The notes under the pieces were generated by a model. It was not told the DNA's origin. It saw nothing but the letters and a program-made list of their open reading frames with translations, and did not search any database. Shown here one piece after another: positions 9,561-19,954 of a DNA stretch of 64,000 bases. Every line of letters starts with the position of its first letter. The first letter of the stretch is position 1. Made by a program: the position numbers and the translations under genes. Where the stretch lies: assembly GCF_040954835.1 (NCBI RefSeq), contig NC_090709.1, positions 37,908,039 to 37,972,038 of the forward strand, in the 5' to 3' direction. The stretch comes from Lepisosteus oculatus (lineage: Eukaryota > Chordata > Actinopteri > Semionotiformes > Lepisosteidae).

Positions 9561-11122
9561 TACAGAACTGAAGACAATGGAGGAAAGGAACCAAAGACTC
9601 AGTAAGGAGAATAAAATCCTCTAGGGGTCCAAGGTCAACTGGCTGCCCAACCCCTTTGGGCATGCTAACATTATATCATTAAAAAAGAAAGAAATGAATG
9701 CGGGTGTAGAGAAAACCGGTTCAGGGACGCCAAATATGTAGTCATAGTGGCTCTCTGAAGGCACCAGTTCTGTAGGGTTTGGGCATTTACTGAGACAATT
9801 TTTAATTGTAGCAGTAAATCACAAAGTTGATTCTTTTGATGGCTTTAGAATCCAACCATGCGACATAACTCAAACAACGCACACACACAGGTACTAATAC
9901 ACGAGGATACATTTATTAATACATAGAATATGCATATAAACCTAACAGATCTTATTGAGAGGGTTATCAGAATACAAAAGATATATATTCAATCAGTTAC
10001 AAAGTGTTACACATATCAAGAGGACATACGTTCAGTATATCATTCATTAAGACCGTTTCGTAAAGTGAACTTGGTTACAACTTCTACATTAGATACTCAA
10101 ACAAGTACATAACTCTTAGGAATTAAATTGATATCAACTGGTTTGGATAACAATTGAATTCTCGAGCTGTAATGCATTGAAGTTGAATACTCATCCAATT
10201 TTTGGGGATTCAGATCTCCTGCGGGCACAAAGAAACAGTTGCAGACTGTTGCTGTCCAATCCGCGCTCTCTGGCTCGGTGCCAGGCTGTGCTGTGCGGCT
10301 TGCGACGGTGCGCTGCTGATGCTCATTGTTGGCTTTAACTAGCAAAGTTTGTGCACAGGAGAAAAGATGACTGTGGGTCCCAGCAAGTCAGGAAGAGGAC
10401 CGGTTCGTTCCTGATGAAGAGCTAGTTCTGAATAGTGATTCAGCTGTCCACAGTTCCGACCTGTTCACGAGGCCTGCTGCTGGTTACTCTCTGGCAACCT
10501 CCACTCTAGACTCTTAGAACAAAGGAAAGTTCTGGCACTCGGACACACTGGCCGTTCCGTGGTTGTCCGGGCTGAGTCTCAGGATGGTCAGGAGGCGCGC
10601 TGCGAGAATGTCCTGCCCTTGGGAGCCTTCTGCTCCTGGGCCGTCCTGCTCTGGAATTCTCCTTTGAATTCCTTCTGAATCTTGTCTGAATCTTGTTGAA
10701 TCTGAATCTCACAGGCTCTCTGTGTTGCCTGTTTTTACCTGGAGGAACTTTAGCTCATTGATTGGCTGAAAGTTCCATGGGCATCAGAGTCCCACGTGGG
10801 TTACTCGGCCCTACCAGTCCCTGATTGGTTGATCAAGGTGAGATATGAGTCACTTAGTCCTGACACTTAGGAATGCAGTCCAGATGTCCAACTGGCACTC
10901 CCTAGACAGATAGGCGCCAATGGGTGACCATTGATCATGATAGCCAGGCTTAGCTAAGTGCATCCCCCTTTGGGAGCTGTCCTTGGACCTTAAATCACCT
11001 TGCATGAATGGTTTCTCTGTGGCTGCACCACAGAGATGAACAGAGAAATGAGGCCTAATTTGGGAAAGCTCAGAAACACTTAATTCTGTCTTATTATTAA
11101 GCCTCGCCGCTACACGGGTATT
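9561..11122. other. Unassigned 1.5 kb stretch
   Basis: Mixed composition with a CpG-containing part (10200-10800). Minus-strand frames of 82, 68 and 95 codons occur, but none resembles a family I know. GATTGGTTGATCAAGG and GATTGGCTGAAAG near 10760-10830 are CCAAT-like. An old mobile element is possible, but I cannot support one. Confidence 0.3.
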
Positions 11123-11123
11123 A

Positions 11124-11142
11124 ATCCATCCATCCATCCATC
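11124..11142. repeat. (ATCC)n microsatellite
   Basis: Four and a half ATCC units. Confidence 0.9.
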
Positions 11143-11259
11143 ACGTTATCTGTACGTCAGTACCCCATGCAGGTCTCTGCAGACCAGCAGAATCCTCCTA
11201 AACGACAGCTGTATCCATGATGCCCCTCTCGGATCCATGGCACTGATGCAGCATTCAAC

Positions 11260-11499
11260 TCACATGGTGCCCAGCCCATGACAGACAGTATTTCTCCTCT
11301 GCAGCATCCCTGCGAGGCAGGACAGGTGCCTGACCTCTGAGAGCCTTGTAAGTAGAAGGAGTTTGAAGTCCGCCCTGTACCTGAGAGGAAGCCAATGAAG
11401 AGAGAGAAGTATGGGGGTTATGTGGTCATTCTTTCTGCTCCAAGTAACAATTCTAGCTGCTGCATTCTGTAAGTATTCAAACTCTTTGCTGTGACACAT
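11260..11499 (-). pseudogene. L2-like LINE reverse transcriptase remnant
   Basis: The minus frame reads YLQNAAARIVT, then ITPILLSLHWLPLRYRADFK. This is the usual signature near the end of the L2-type LINE ORF2 ('QNAAARLLT...ITPVLxSLHWLPVxxRIDFKILLLT'). After about residue 50 the frame no longer matches. Only about 200 bases are recognisable, so it is a dead fragment. It is the first of several LINE pieces in the middle region. Confidence 0.75.
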
Positions 11500-12243
11500 C
11501 TAACGTACTTTAGGCAGACAAAACGACCTTAAAAAGCCACATGATTTTTAAGTAGTCTGTCTGTGTGTAGTAACAGTGGTTCACATTATTTCAGAACGTA
11601 TACTCCCGTCTCTGTAACTTTCCTTAGTCAGTTAGTGAACATTCTGTATTTACATCACGATAGCACTACTTTCTCGCGCGCGGTCACACTGGCCGTCCAC
11701 AGACACGGGCAGGAGCAGGGAACACGAGGCCGCTCTGTAGTGCCCCTGTAGCTCTCCAGCAGAGGGGAGCACTTTGCTCAACAGCCCTGAGCCAAAGGAC
11801 CCAGTGATAAAGCTGAAAATCTGGCAAGTCTCCCTGGGGCGCTGAAGAGGATTTCATCTGATGCTGAGGTTCCTGTAACTCAACACAAAATTGAACACGG
11901 CGAGTTATGAGTTTGTGAAGAAGTGACAGCGGAACAATGTCAAACAGGAAGTTAACCTACAGGAAAGAATGAATTGAATCTCTGATATTCAAGCACGCAG
12001 TGTGACGTCCACTGTCTTTTCAAATCTACTCTGCAAGTCTTACAATTCTTTTTCATACACCGTCTCCTGGTTATTGTTTTGTGAGTGCTTGAACTGTTTC
12101 TCAGTAGAAATAAGACCGATAACTCACTGCTTCAGGATGCACACTATCGTCGATGAAACCTGTGGTGTAAGCAAGCGAAAAGAGACAGATCCTTCTAAAA
12201 CACAGAGGCCATCGGGAGGGCAGAAACACTCTGCAACAGGTAG
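11500..12243. other. No gene recognised
   Basis: Unassigned sequence. GCATCGGGAGGGCAG-like GC-rich words begin near 12200. ACAGGTAGGAG at 12236-12246 could be either a donor or an acceptor for the exon-like segment that follows. Confidence 0.3.
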
Positions 12244-12362
12244 GAGCTGTGGAGCCGTGATTCCCCCGAGCCAGAGCCCTCGTCCTCCCTCGACAGCGAA
12301 CTGAGCTCCAGCGACTGGAGCAGCTACCTGCCGTCGTGGGACCTCCTGCAGATTGGGAACGG
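12244..12362 (+). other. Isolated exon-like segment of unknown gene
   Basis: Between AACAGGTAG and the donor CGGGTAAGG (GT at 12363) one frame is open. It ends with the residues SSSDWSSYLPSWDLLQIGN after an acidic, proline-serine-rich start (EPEPSSSLDSE). Balanced amino acids and a good donor make a real or former coding exon plausible; similar acidic tails occur in many signalling proteins. I do not recognise the protein, and no neighbouring exon is found. Chance is a serious alternative. Confidence 0.3.
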
Positions 12363-12639
12363 GTAAGGCAATTCGACACGAGCCCACTCCTCTTCCCACT
12401 GCTTACACCCCTATAACAAATAGTTTCAGGGTATTATTCAAGTACAGGATAGAGATGACAGGTGTTCCCAATTGGCTGAGGATACAACTCTCTCTCTCTG
12501 AGAAAGCACACAGAGGTGGACAAAGCAATTAAATGCGTTTACAAGTCATTTCCTCTGTTTCTGGTCTTTCTTTACATATCAGAAAAGTGAACTGGTGGCT
12601 GTTGGAAAGTGTCTGCTCCGTACGTAATATACATGTAAA

Positions 12640-13270
12640 AGATGTGATTAAATATCTTGGTATTAAGATTTTCAAAAAGGTGATTTTGTGATTTGATGTT
12701 CTCTACCTTAGTAAAATAAAAAAAAAAAACTTTATTCATGGTTGCTATTTGTCAAACACGGGCAGAAGGAGGCCTAAATGCTACAGGGTTTAGAGCATCT
12801 AATACCGATACCGACAGCATTATTTACAAAATTAAGCAAAGTAGGTGATGTATGTTTCCCTAATTTAATCATTCAGGAACTAGGTATTGATGCTTTTAAG
12901 AAACTAACAGTAGCCCATCAGAAACTATGATAGAATTTACAACCTTTATTAGACTACAAGGAAAACAATTTAGTTATACTTGTACTAATAAATACTTCAG
13001 ATCCCTCTCGCAATCTCACAATATCTTGTCAAACTATTTTGGAGCACCTCTTTGGGGAAAGTGAGTGGAATCAAACGACTATTGTCAAACAGATTTTGTA
13101 TGAATAATAAGGTTAAGGCGTCAGTACAAAATTGTACATTGGATCGACCCGGTAAAGATACACAGTGTGCATAGATTTAAAAGTAATATAGATGATAATT
13201 GTCTATCTCAAAGCAGCCCAGAAACCTTACGTTTGTTTTTGTTTTGTTCTGTTGTTTAAACACTCTGAAC
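12640..13270 (+). pseudogene. Tx1/L1-like LINE remnant
   Basis: A frame near 12640-12665 reads DVIKYLGIKIF, the 'YLGI' motif of L1/Tx1-type ORF2 downstream of the reverse transcriptase core. AGAAGGAGGCCTAAATG at 12767 fits the 'GGLN' motif that follows in those proteins. The rest is decayed and frame-shifted. It is weakly supported on its own, but other Tx1-like pieces lie at 29690-30300 and 30440-30860. Confidence 0.45.
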
Positions 13271-13830
13271 AGATCGGCAAAATGGTGTAAAGAAGGCTTC
13301 TAATTCTGACATTTCCTGTAGACAAATTGATGTTATTTTACTGCTCAATACTGCTGAACCGAATCTAAAATATAATGTATCATTGGCTTAATCATTATAC
13401 TCGCTCGTTATTAGATGTAGAAATAGCCTAAAATGAGAAATAATCGAAAATTGAATAATTAGACCGTATGTCGTAGTAGCAGAGTGTACTTTTCGCCTAC
13501 TTGATGTGGTCGAGCAACTCCACAATCGCCATACAATCCGTCCGTTCTCATGCTCTGACTTTCAGGTTGGGCAGTGGACTGGATTCCAGGGCAAACTCGT
13601 TCTTGTTTGATTATCCGTCTGAAATCTCGCCCAATATAACAGGTAAGCTCATGCACTGAAATGATGCGCTTCCAAATTAAAGCGACACGCATTTGAATAA
13701 TTCAAAATACACACGAGGGAACGTCTCCAAACCATGTCTAAGTATCACAACATGAAAGCTGTGCGTACCTTATCTTTATTTGACTGTATAATGTACTCCG
13801 GTGATCTGTAACGTAGTCTTGCGTGCATCG
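13271..13830. other. No gene recognised
   Basis: Unassigned sequence, rising in CpG from 13450 onward. It leads into the tandem repeat and promoter-like unit that follow. Confidence 0.3.
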
Positions 13831-13834
13831 TAAA

Positions 13835-13999
13835 GGATCCGGACTTCCGGCTACGGAAAACCCGGAGTGGATCGGCCTTTCCACCGGACCCGGACTTCCG
13901 GCTACGGAAAACCCGGAGTGGATCGGCCGTTCCACTGGATCCGGACTGCCGGCTACGGAAAACCCGGAGTGGATCGGCCTTCCACTGGATCCGGACTGT
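13835..13999. repeat. 51-bp tandem repeat, 3.3 copies
   Basis: Units begin GGATCCGGACTTCCGG at 13835, 13886 (GGACCC) and 13937, with a partial unit at 13987. Unit lengths are 51, 51 and 50. Each holds GGAAAACCCGGAGTGGATCG. The repeat is GC- and CpG-rich, with CCGGAAGT-type ETS-like words on the minus strand (ACTTCCGG). Because 51 is a multiple of three it stays open in frame, but no coding role is supported. Confidence 0.9.
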
Positions 14000-14545
14000 G
14001 AGCAGCTTTTGTCCAATCGGCGCTGAGATTTCAGCAGGAGGCGGGAGACAGGCTCTTGTCCAGTCACACAGCTTCAGTCCCGGGACTTTTCCGAATTCCG
14101 GCGGGCGGTGACACTTCCGAGAAATGTCCACTGGGTGGCGACAGAGATACACGAGTCCACGGAGCTGAGTCTCAAAGCGCTATCGGAAAGACTTGAAATC
14201 GGATAGAAATACATTTGTTACGTTTTAATCCCATTGAAAAGGAAGATGAAAATATCGTTTGTATTTTAAAACATTATTATACTTGCGCAACATAATTATT
14301 AAGGGAATGGTGTGAGAGGAGACCGTGTTTGAACAGTTTAAGACGGATGTAAAGACATTTTATTTCAGAATGTCTTTCTGAAATGTGTTTCTGTGTTGTA
14401 AGAACGTTGAAGCATGGACGGGCCTTATCTGCATTTACCTTGTTGAATCTTTTTTTCCATAAAATGTACATGTATTATTGCATGTACCCTGACAATACGA
14501 CTGCTACGTTACGTTTTCTTGTAGTTTTTGGTCTCATAAAAAATA
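14000..14545. repeat. Local unit, left part, copy 1
   Basis: From AGAAATGTCCACTGGGTGGC (14113) rightward this matches 22108-22635, and the AT-rich part from about 14270 also matches 21900-22090. Shared words are AAAATATCGTTTGTATTT, AGGAGACC and ATGTACATGTATTAT. No open frame is shared. The function is unknown. Confidence 0.75.
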
Positions 14546-14700
14546 CAAAAGTATGAGTCGATGACGTCAAAATGGTGTCGCCCACAGGGCTTAGGGGTAA
14601 TGTAGTCTCTGTAGTTCACTGGGCTGCCCTGCCCATGTGTTTCGCTGATTTCATTGAACATTAGAATGAATTATATTAATACAATTTCAGCGTATTTATC
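14546..14700 (+). promoter_or_regulatory. CRE / ZNF143-like site module, copy 1
   Basis: GAGTCGATGACGTCA (an ATF/CREB-type TGACGTCA palindrome) is followed by GTCGCCCACAGGGC and GGGTAATGTAGTCTC. The last resembles the ZNF143/STAF site (TGGGAATTGTAGT in one orientation). The module recurs at 20720-20900 and 22637-22800. The 22680 copy, TGTGGGAAATGTAGTCTC, is closest to the ZNF143 consensus. The palindrome is exact in two copies and altered (GATTACGTCA) in the third. Confidence 0.5.
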
Positions 14701-14834
14701 GTGTCTTGTATTTCTTTGTCTCTCTTATGTGTTCCCTTGTGTGTATGTTTTCTTGTATTTCACTTGTCTGCGGCGCTGGTTAATCGACCTGGCACATAAA
14801 GCAAACCCACTGTCCTCGTGTTTCTTAGCTCCCG

Positions 14835-14930
14835 TCTTGTTTGCAAACTTTTCTCCTGTGTTTATTTTACTTTGTCAATAAAACGTGGTTGCCGGGGAAA
14901 CGGTGCTGCAGAAGTTGTTGCGAGCTGACC
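14835..14930 (+). promoter_or_regulatory. AATAAA signal and X-box-like site, copy 1
   Basis: TTTATTTTACTTTGT, then AATAAA (14877-14882), is followed six bases later by GTTGCCGGGGAAAC (14888-14901). The last is a near-palindrome of the RFX X-box type. Copies occur at 15507 (GTTGCTGTGGAAAC) and 23142 (GTTGCCGGGGCAAC, perfect). A 3' end immediately upstream of a promoter would fit both signals, but the AATAAA may be incidental. Confidence 0.45.
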
Positions 14931-14974
14931 TCTAGGAGGTAAACAGTCGGCTTTTGTAATCTAATCAGCGAGCA

Positions 14975-15047
14975 AAGCAGAAACGTAAGTCTAAAAAGCG
15001 CTGGCTGAGTATTTTGTGGACATTATGCAGAAGAAAAAGAAGAAACG
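14975..15047 (+). other. Basic exon-like segment with donor, copy 1
   Basis: The segment contains SKKRW-type codons followed by lysine-rich codons and ends at AAACGGTGAGTCGCAGG (GT at 15048). Copies end at 15647 and 23299, all followed by the same GCAGGCTGT. In the 23255 copy the frame reads SKKRWLEYFV after LKKLE. In the 15590 copy it reads SKRRWLEYFVDI followed by basic residues. This copy has a one-base loss after TGGCTG. A short coding or former coding first exon is possible. Confidence 0.4.
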
Positions 15048-15115
15048 GTGAGTCGCAGGCTGTCGGTAAATATCAGCGCTGGACACCAGCCTCACACCGC
15101 TGGGCTCACTGCACC

Positions 15116-15169
15116 ATGAGCGAGTCCGTCGGCGCCTCCGCCTGCTGGGGTGTGTTACTGCAGGAGTGA
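15116..15169 (+). CDS. Conserved 17-codon open frame, copy 1
   Basis: GCACCATG starts a frame reading MSESVGASACWGVLLQE and a stop. The copy at 23381-23434 differs by one residue (A to S) and keeps start and stop. The third copy near 15698 has lost the start and an internal part. The frame could be a tiny upstream frame in a leader exon; GTGAGAGACGG (15212) may be the donor. Conservation may simply reflect recent duplication. Confidence 0.25.
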   Translation: MSESVGASACWGVLLQE

Positions 15170-15255
15170 GGAGTCTCCGGTCTCCGGTCGCGTCATGATC
15201 TGCAAGTGGAGGTGAGAGACGGCGGCGCAGTGGGTGGCAGGGCTGGGAGCCTGGA

Positions 15256-15400
15256 TTTAGTTCCTGGGGTGCTGTCTGTGTGGAGTTTGCATGCTCTGCT
15301 TATGTTCTCGTGGCTCGAGTTTTCTGGGGTGCTGTGTGTGTGGAGTTTGCATGCTCTGCTCATGTGGCTCCAGTTTTCTGGGGTGCAAAATTCTGTTTAT
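15256..15400. repeat. Short degenerate array of the 60-bp minisatellite
   Basis: Two and a half units contain GCTGTCTGTGTGGAGTTTGC and CATGCTCTGCT. This is the small form of the large array at 23516-25010, and it lies at the same place in the local unit. Confidence 0.85.
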
Positions 15401-15449
15401 TTCACAAGACGGACCCGAGCAGCAGCATGTGTCTGCAGCGCTCATCCTG

Positions 15450-15895
15450 CCTGGATGTTTGCAAACTTTTCTCCTGTGTTTATTTTACTTTGTTAAATAA
15501 AACGTGGTTGCTGTGGAAACGGTGCTGCAGAAGTTTTTATGATCTGACCTCCGGGAGGGAGACAGCTGGCAAAGCCGAAACTTTAGTCTAAAAGGCGCTG
15601 GCTGGAGTATTTTGTGGACATTTTGCGGAAGAAAAGGAAGAAGCGGTGAGTCGCAGGCTGTAGGACAGGACTGTCAGGGAAATGTAAGCGCTGGGCTGAG
15701 CGAGTCCGTCGGCGCCTCCTCCTGCAGGAGTGAGGAGTCTCTGGTCTCCGGTCGCATCCTGATCTGCATGTGGAGGTGAAAGGCTGAGAGACGGCGCACA
15801 TGCTCTGCACATGTTCTCATGTGTCTGGTTTCCTGGAGTGCTGTCTGTGTGGAGTTTGCATGCTCTGCTCATGTTCTCAAGGGTTTCCTGCCGCT
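15450..15895. repeat. Second tandem copy of the local unit
   Basis: This repeats 14840-15400: TTTGCAAACTTTTCTCCTGT, AATAAA, the X-box-like GTTGCTGTGGAAAC (15507-15520), a basic exon-like segment with donor at 15647, the leader segment (15698) and one to two minisatellite units (15830-15890). It is shorter in places. It shows that the local unit expands by tandem duplication. Confidence 0.8.
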
Positions 15896-16990
15896 TCTGC
15901 AGTCCAGTGTTGGTGAGTCTGTCAGGTTGATTGTGTTGTGGTGTGAGTGTGCCCTAAAGGGGTTTTAATAGTATGGGGTTTGTGTGTTCACTTGTATGCA
16001 GACCACTGGAGAGACTGGTTGTTTTTTGCCAGGCAGACTAATGGCTGCATATTCAATTCCAGCTACTGATGTTGCCAAACCAGCAAGTGGGACAGTGTTT
16101 GAAAACCCTTTCAATGAAAGGTTTGTAGAACAGTGTTGCTATTGTTCTGTTTAATTTGAGGTCACCAAGCTTATAAATGGTCTCACAACGTTTGTCTCTT
16201 TTCAGGTTTCTCCGACCCGGAGAGTGAACAAAGAAGTGATAAGGGCCCATAACACCTAAGCTCGGCACTCTCACACTCGTCAGCCACACGAGCTTCCTCC
16301 TGGTAAAATACTGGGCAAGCCCCTTTCTGACAGGGACAGTGGAAAACCCCCTGAGGGAGATGGGCTGAGGGGAGGAATAAAACCATCTGAGCCGGAACGG
16401 AGCACGCTCCCGATTCCCACCAGACCTGGGAGACGACACAGGCAGCACAAGGGAAGCTGCGGCGCGCGAGTTCACGGAGGCAAGGACCGATTGACGACCA
16501 CGGGAGACAGTGGCATCGGAACAGAGGTACTGTACAGAGACTTTTAATACCTGAAGGCAAGGAGCGAGAAACCGGCCCGGCTAGCCGCTCCAAACTGAGG
16601 GGAATGGAATACAGTTCGCGGGAGGATTTCTAGTGGAACCTGAACGGAGTCTGGGGAAATGGGACCGGCCTCTCGTTCACTGGGGCCATCAAAGACTTTA
16701 CAGGTACGAAGAAGAATCGTTCGAGTGGCCACTCTTCGGTACTTGACAGAAAAGACTGCCGTCCCTCTGGATTCATTATGACCCTTGGAAGGACCTTTTG
16801 TTGCTGCTGTTTTCGTTGTGTCTTTGGCTGATGGTGAATGTGGATAGAAAATAAAAAGGTCACTTATACGATACACATGCTTGTCGCTGGTCTGTGTGGG
16901 CATTGGTGGATCTGGGAGATCAACAGAACCTGTTGCATTGCTAGGTGCCGTAGTCCTATATGAGGCAGGAAATAATTCTTGTTTGAGGGG
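15896..16990. other. GC-rich block with TATA-like and AATAAA signals
   Basis: GAGGAATAAAACC (16371-16383) looks like a TATA box. It is followed by CpG-rich sequence with donor-like AGAGGTACTG and ACAGGTACG, and by AAAATAAAAAGG (16848-16859), a polyadenylation-type signal about 480 bases later. Promoter and polyadenylation signal at that spacing would fit a solo LTR or a small retroposed transcript. I see no coding match or clear end repeats. Minus-strand frames of 119-140 codons look like shadows. Confidence 0.3.
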
Positions 16991-16995
16991 TCACC

Positions 16996-17565
16996 TCACT
17001 CTGACACGAACGTGTTGGGAAGACGCACCAGTTCTGACGTTAGTGCGACGGGTCTGTAGGCATTAAGGCAGGTTCTTGTGTCCTTTTTTGGAACAGGAAC
17101 AATAACAGAAGATTTGAAGCAGTCTGGCACTGTGCACTGGGACAATGATTGCTTAAAAACGTCTGTAAAGATTGGAGCGAGTTGGCCAGCACAGGGCTGT
17201 AGTGTGGCTGGAGATACACAGTCAGGTCCTGCTGCCTTTTTACAGTTTTGCTTTTTGAATAGCCTTAACACATCCTGTTCTTTGCTTCACAGGGCATTCT
17301 CAAGACTTGTTAACGGCGTCAAGTCTTTGTGAGAGATTGAGTGTGAGTGGGTGTGGCACTCCAGTTGAGTGGGGGACAATAGCTCATCCCCAGGATGTGA
17401 ATTATTTGGACGAGTTGCGAGACTGCCATGGACAAGGTCGTTGGAGATCCTTTGTGTTTCAGGCCTGCTGTAAAATGTGTTATCTGGTAGAGAGTGATCA
17501 AGATGTATCTGAGGGGATTTTCTCTTGTAATTGGTAACAGTTTGGAGACCTTTCCAGACAGATAA
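16996..17565 (-). pseudogene. LINE reverse transcriptase remnant (Rex1/CR1-like group)
   Basis: Minus frames read DHSLPDNTFYSRPETQRISN and, after a break, KKAAGPDCVSP, then LAPIFTDVF, SVIVPVPKK and LNAYRPVALTS. This is the N-terminal half of a non-LTR reverse transcriptase ('KAAGPDGVSP', 'YRPVALTS'). The catalytic FADD part is absent, and the piece is split over frames. The same broad family appears at 49740-51560 and 31230-31905. Confidence 0.85.
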
Positions 17566-18910
17566 ACACTTTGTTAGCAAACAGTTGTTCCAGCTGTGGA
17601 CAGGAGGGGAAACAAAAGGTAGAGAACTATTTTTAGAGAAATGGTCCTAAAGGAACAAAGCATAGTGTAGGATGCCACTAGCTTAAGTCTTAACAGCACT
17701 GCATGAGAGGAGACTCCAGTGTCTATTTGTTCCGAGGGATCCTCAGAAAGGTCAAAAGGTTGCAAACAGATAGGAGACTGGTTATATGCCTGAAGCTTAG
17801 CTAGAGGAACATAACATTGCTGGAATGCTGAGAGGGGAGGTTATCATAGCCTAATGTTATTGAGAAAAATGGCAACTAGGTATAGAAGATCTGATGAATG
17901 TCTGTCCTGTGAATTGTTAAAGGTTTCATGTATTTGTGTGTCCAAGTAGTCCGGACTGCTGTGCTATGTGTTGTTTGTCTTTTGAATTTTCTCTTTTACA
18001 CCTATTGTATCCATAGTGGTACGGGCCAAATCCAATTTAAAGGGTGTTGTGAGCACTGGGGTTTGTTGGGAGTGGTGAGTTAGGAGTATGGAAATGAGAG
18101 CAAGGTGCGAGTGGATATGATAAAAAGATTGTTCCTTTATTTTGTTTCTGATACCTGGTGAAGAGACTCAGTGAGTGTTTGAGTGGCCAGCTGCGTCATC
18201 TTCAATAAAACTGGCCTTTTGGTTTGTTTGAGTGCTGACTTGCTATGGTGTATTTTTTCTCTCTGTGAACAACAGGTCCTACGGCCAACACTACCCACAC
18301 AGGAGGTGTGTGCGTGACAGCTCCTCAGCTGCAGCAGGAGTCCAAGTGTGCACAGATTTCTTGTTGGGGTTTGTTGTTTGAAGTTTCTGTTTGTATGTAG
18401 GAAGCAATTGTGCCATCGCGTGGTCCGAGTTATAGCACGGGACGAGAGCTCCCGAAGAGCGCCTGCCTCCTGCCCGATTCGACGTCTAAAATCATCACAG
18501 AACGAGAGGAGCCAACAAGAATGCAAGTCTCTTCTGGTGAGGAGCCTCCGACACGGCCCCCAGTACTGGGTGTGCAGAAAGAATCCTGTTCTACAGTTGT
18601 GGTGCGAAATGGCCTCCAATCCTTGTCAAATGCTGGGTTTCTCTGGACTGCAGTCCCCTCCGCATTTGGATGATTGTGATTGGTGTTGCTCTAGCTGTGC
18701 TGTCCTGAGACTGACTGGTGTCAACACCAGCTGTACTCTGGGATCAGCAGGGCCTAGTGGTGGTATGAATTGTGGCCTCTGTTTCTCAGGTGTAACAAGT
18801 GTTTGATTACTCTGTTCTGTATGTTTATCAATAGTGGGTACTGGCCTAATTCAGCCCTGCACTCGCTGTTGGCTGTTTTTCTCTGCGCAAGGCGGATGTT
18901 TCTACAGATT
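17566..18910. other. No gene recognised, except a repeat piece
   Basis: Frames of 87-160 codons occur on both strands at 18137-18806, but none has family features. The piece 18600-18720 (GGTTTCTCTGGACTGCAGTC, CCCTCC, then CTGTGCTGTCC) is a third copy of the sequence that precedes the exon-like segment at 25294. Confidence 0.35.
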
Positions 18911-18919
18911 GATTAGAGT

Positions 18920-19830
18920 TTCTACAGAGTGTACTCCTGGTCTGTGAGGGGACCCCACACTTCACTGCCGTATAGGGCAATGGGTTGGATTACACTTTCA
19001 GATATTTGGAGCGAAATTCTTGTTGGTGGGTTGACATTGAAGAGCCTCCTTCTTATTGCGTAGAAAGCCCTGAGTGCCTTCTCCCTCAGTGCCTTTACTG
19101 CCAGGTCAAAACTCCCAGAAGAGCTGATGGTGAGACCGAGATATGTGTAGCTGGATGTGTGCTCCAATGTGTTGTTGTTCAGTGTGAATTTGTACCTGTT
19201 TCCCTGAGGTCTGGCTTTCTCCTGGAAAACCATAACTCTGGTCTTGTCCAGATTGACTGGCAGTGCCCAGGTGTGACAGTCCTGCTCCAGCAATACCAGG
19301 CTCTGCTGTTCTGGGTCCAGATGGGCTGGCAGTGCCCAGGTGTGAATGTGATGGGATGTGTGGCGGTTTGGTAGGAAGCCAGTCTGACTCTAATGCGGGA
19401 CATTGTGCTCAGTAAGGAGGGCCGGTTATCAGATATTCAAGTTACGACAGAGTTCCTTCCCCAGGTTACTGTTCACACTGAAGCTCCGGTACCTGTTGGG
19501 GTCGAGTCTGTCTCCATTCTTACTGACGGGCGTGATCAGTCCTTGATTCCAGGCCTCAGGGAAACAGCCGGCCGTCAGGACGAGGTTGGGGAGTTTGAGC
19601 AGGCTTTGCTGCAGGTCTGAGCTGCAGTTGGATCAAGCGTTGTTGACTGTGTCTTGGCTACAGGCCTTTTGTGGTCTGAGAGTTGTCTGTTTGTGTATGT
19701 ACTTATTTTCTTTAGGGTGTGCATGTAGTGTCTAACCATCTCACAGTATCTGAGGCGCAGTTCAGAGTGGTGTGGTGTTGTTTTAGTTCTGGTAGTTCTC
19801 TTCAGTTGTTTCTGCACTCTGTATCAAGCC
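18920..19830 (-). pseudogene. Non-LTR retrotransposon ORF2 fragment, copy 1
   Basis: On the minus strand the order is YCEMVRHYMHTLKKI (19.8 kb), then LVLTAGCFPEAWNQGLITPV (about 19.57 kb), then CHTWALPVNLDKTRVMVFQ, YTYLGLTISSSGSF and IQPIALYGSEVWGPL (18.95 kb). These are the middle and end of a LINE reverse transcriptase of the type common in fish and amphibians; the clade is not resolved. The part that would hold the FADD box is missing or disrupted. A 69-bp piece (LLEQDCHTWALP region) is present twice, at 19261 and 19330. The whole segment is duplicated at 26590-28110. Confidence 0.85.
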
Positions 19831-19954
19831 ATTTGATATTGTTTCTGAGTGTGTTTCATATGAATGTAGTCATTTTGATTTTAAGGCTAGTTTCCCAAAA
19901 ACATGGTTTAAATTTATGCCCGATTTGTTGGTTTGATTCAGAGCGTTTTGAAAT

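Noticed and set aside
13745-14152. 135-codon minus-strand repeat protein
   Set aside because: It is the 51-bp repeat read in frame; its continuation has no family match.
18137-18806. Overlapping 160- and 152-codon frames
   Set aside because: They lie on opposite strands over the same bases, and neither has recognisable domains. The 3' part is a locally repeated sequence.
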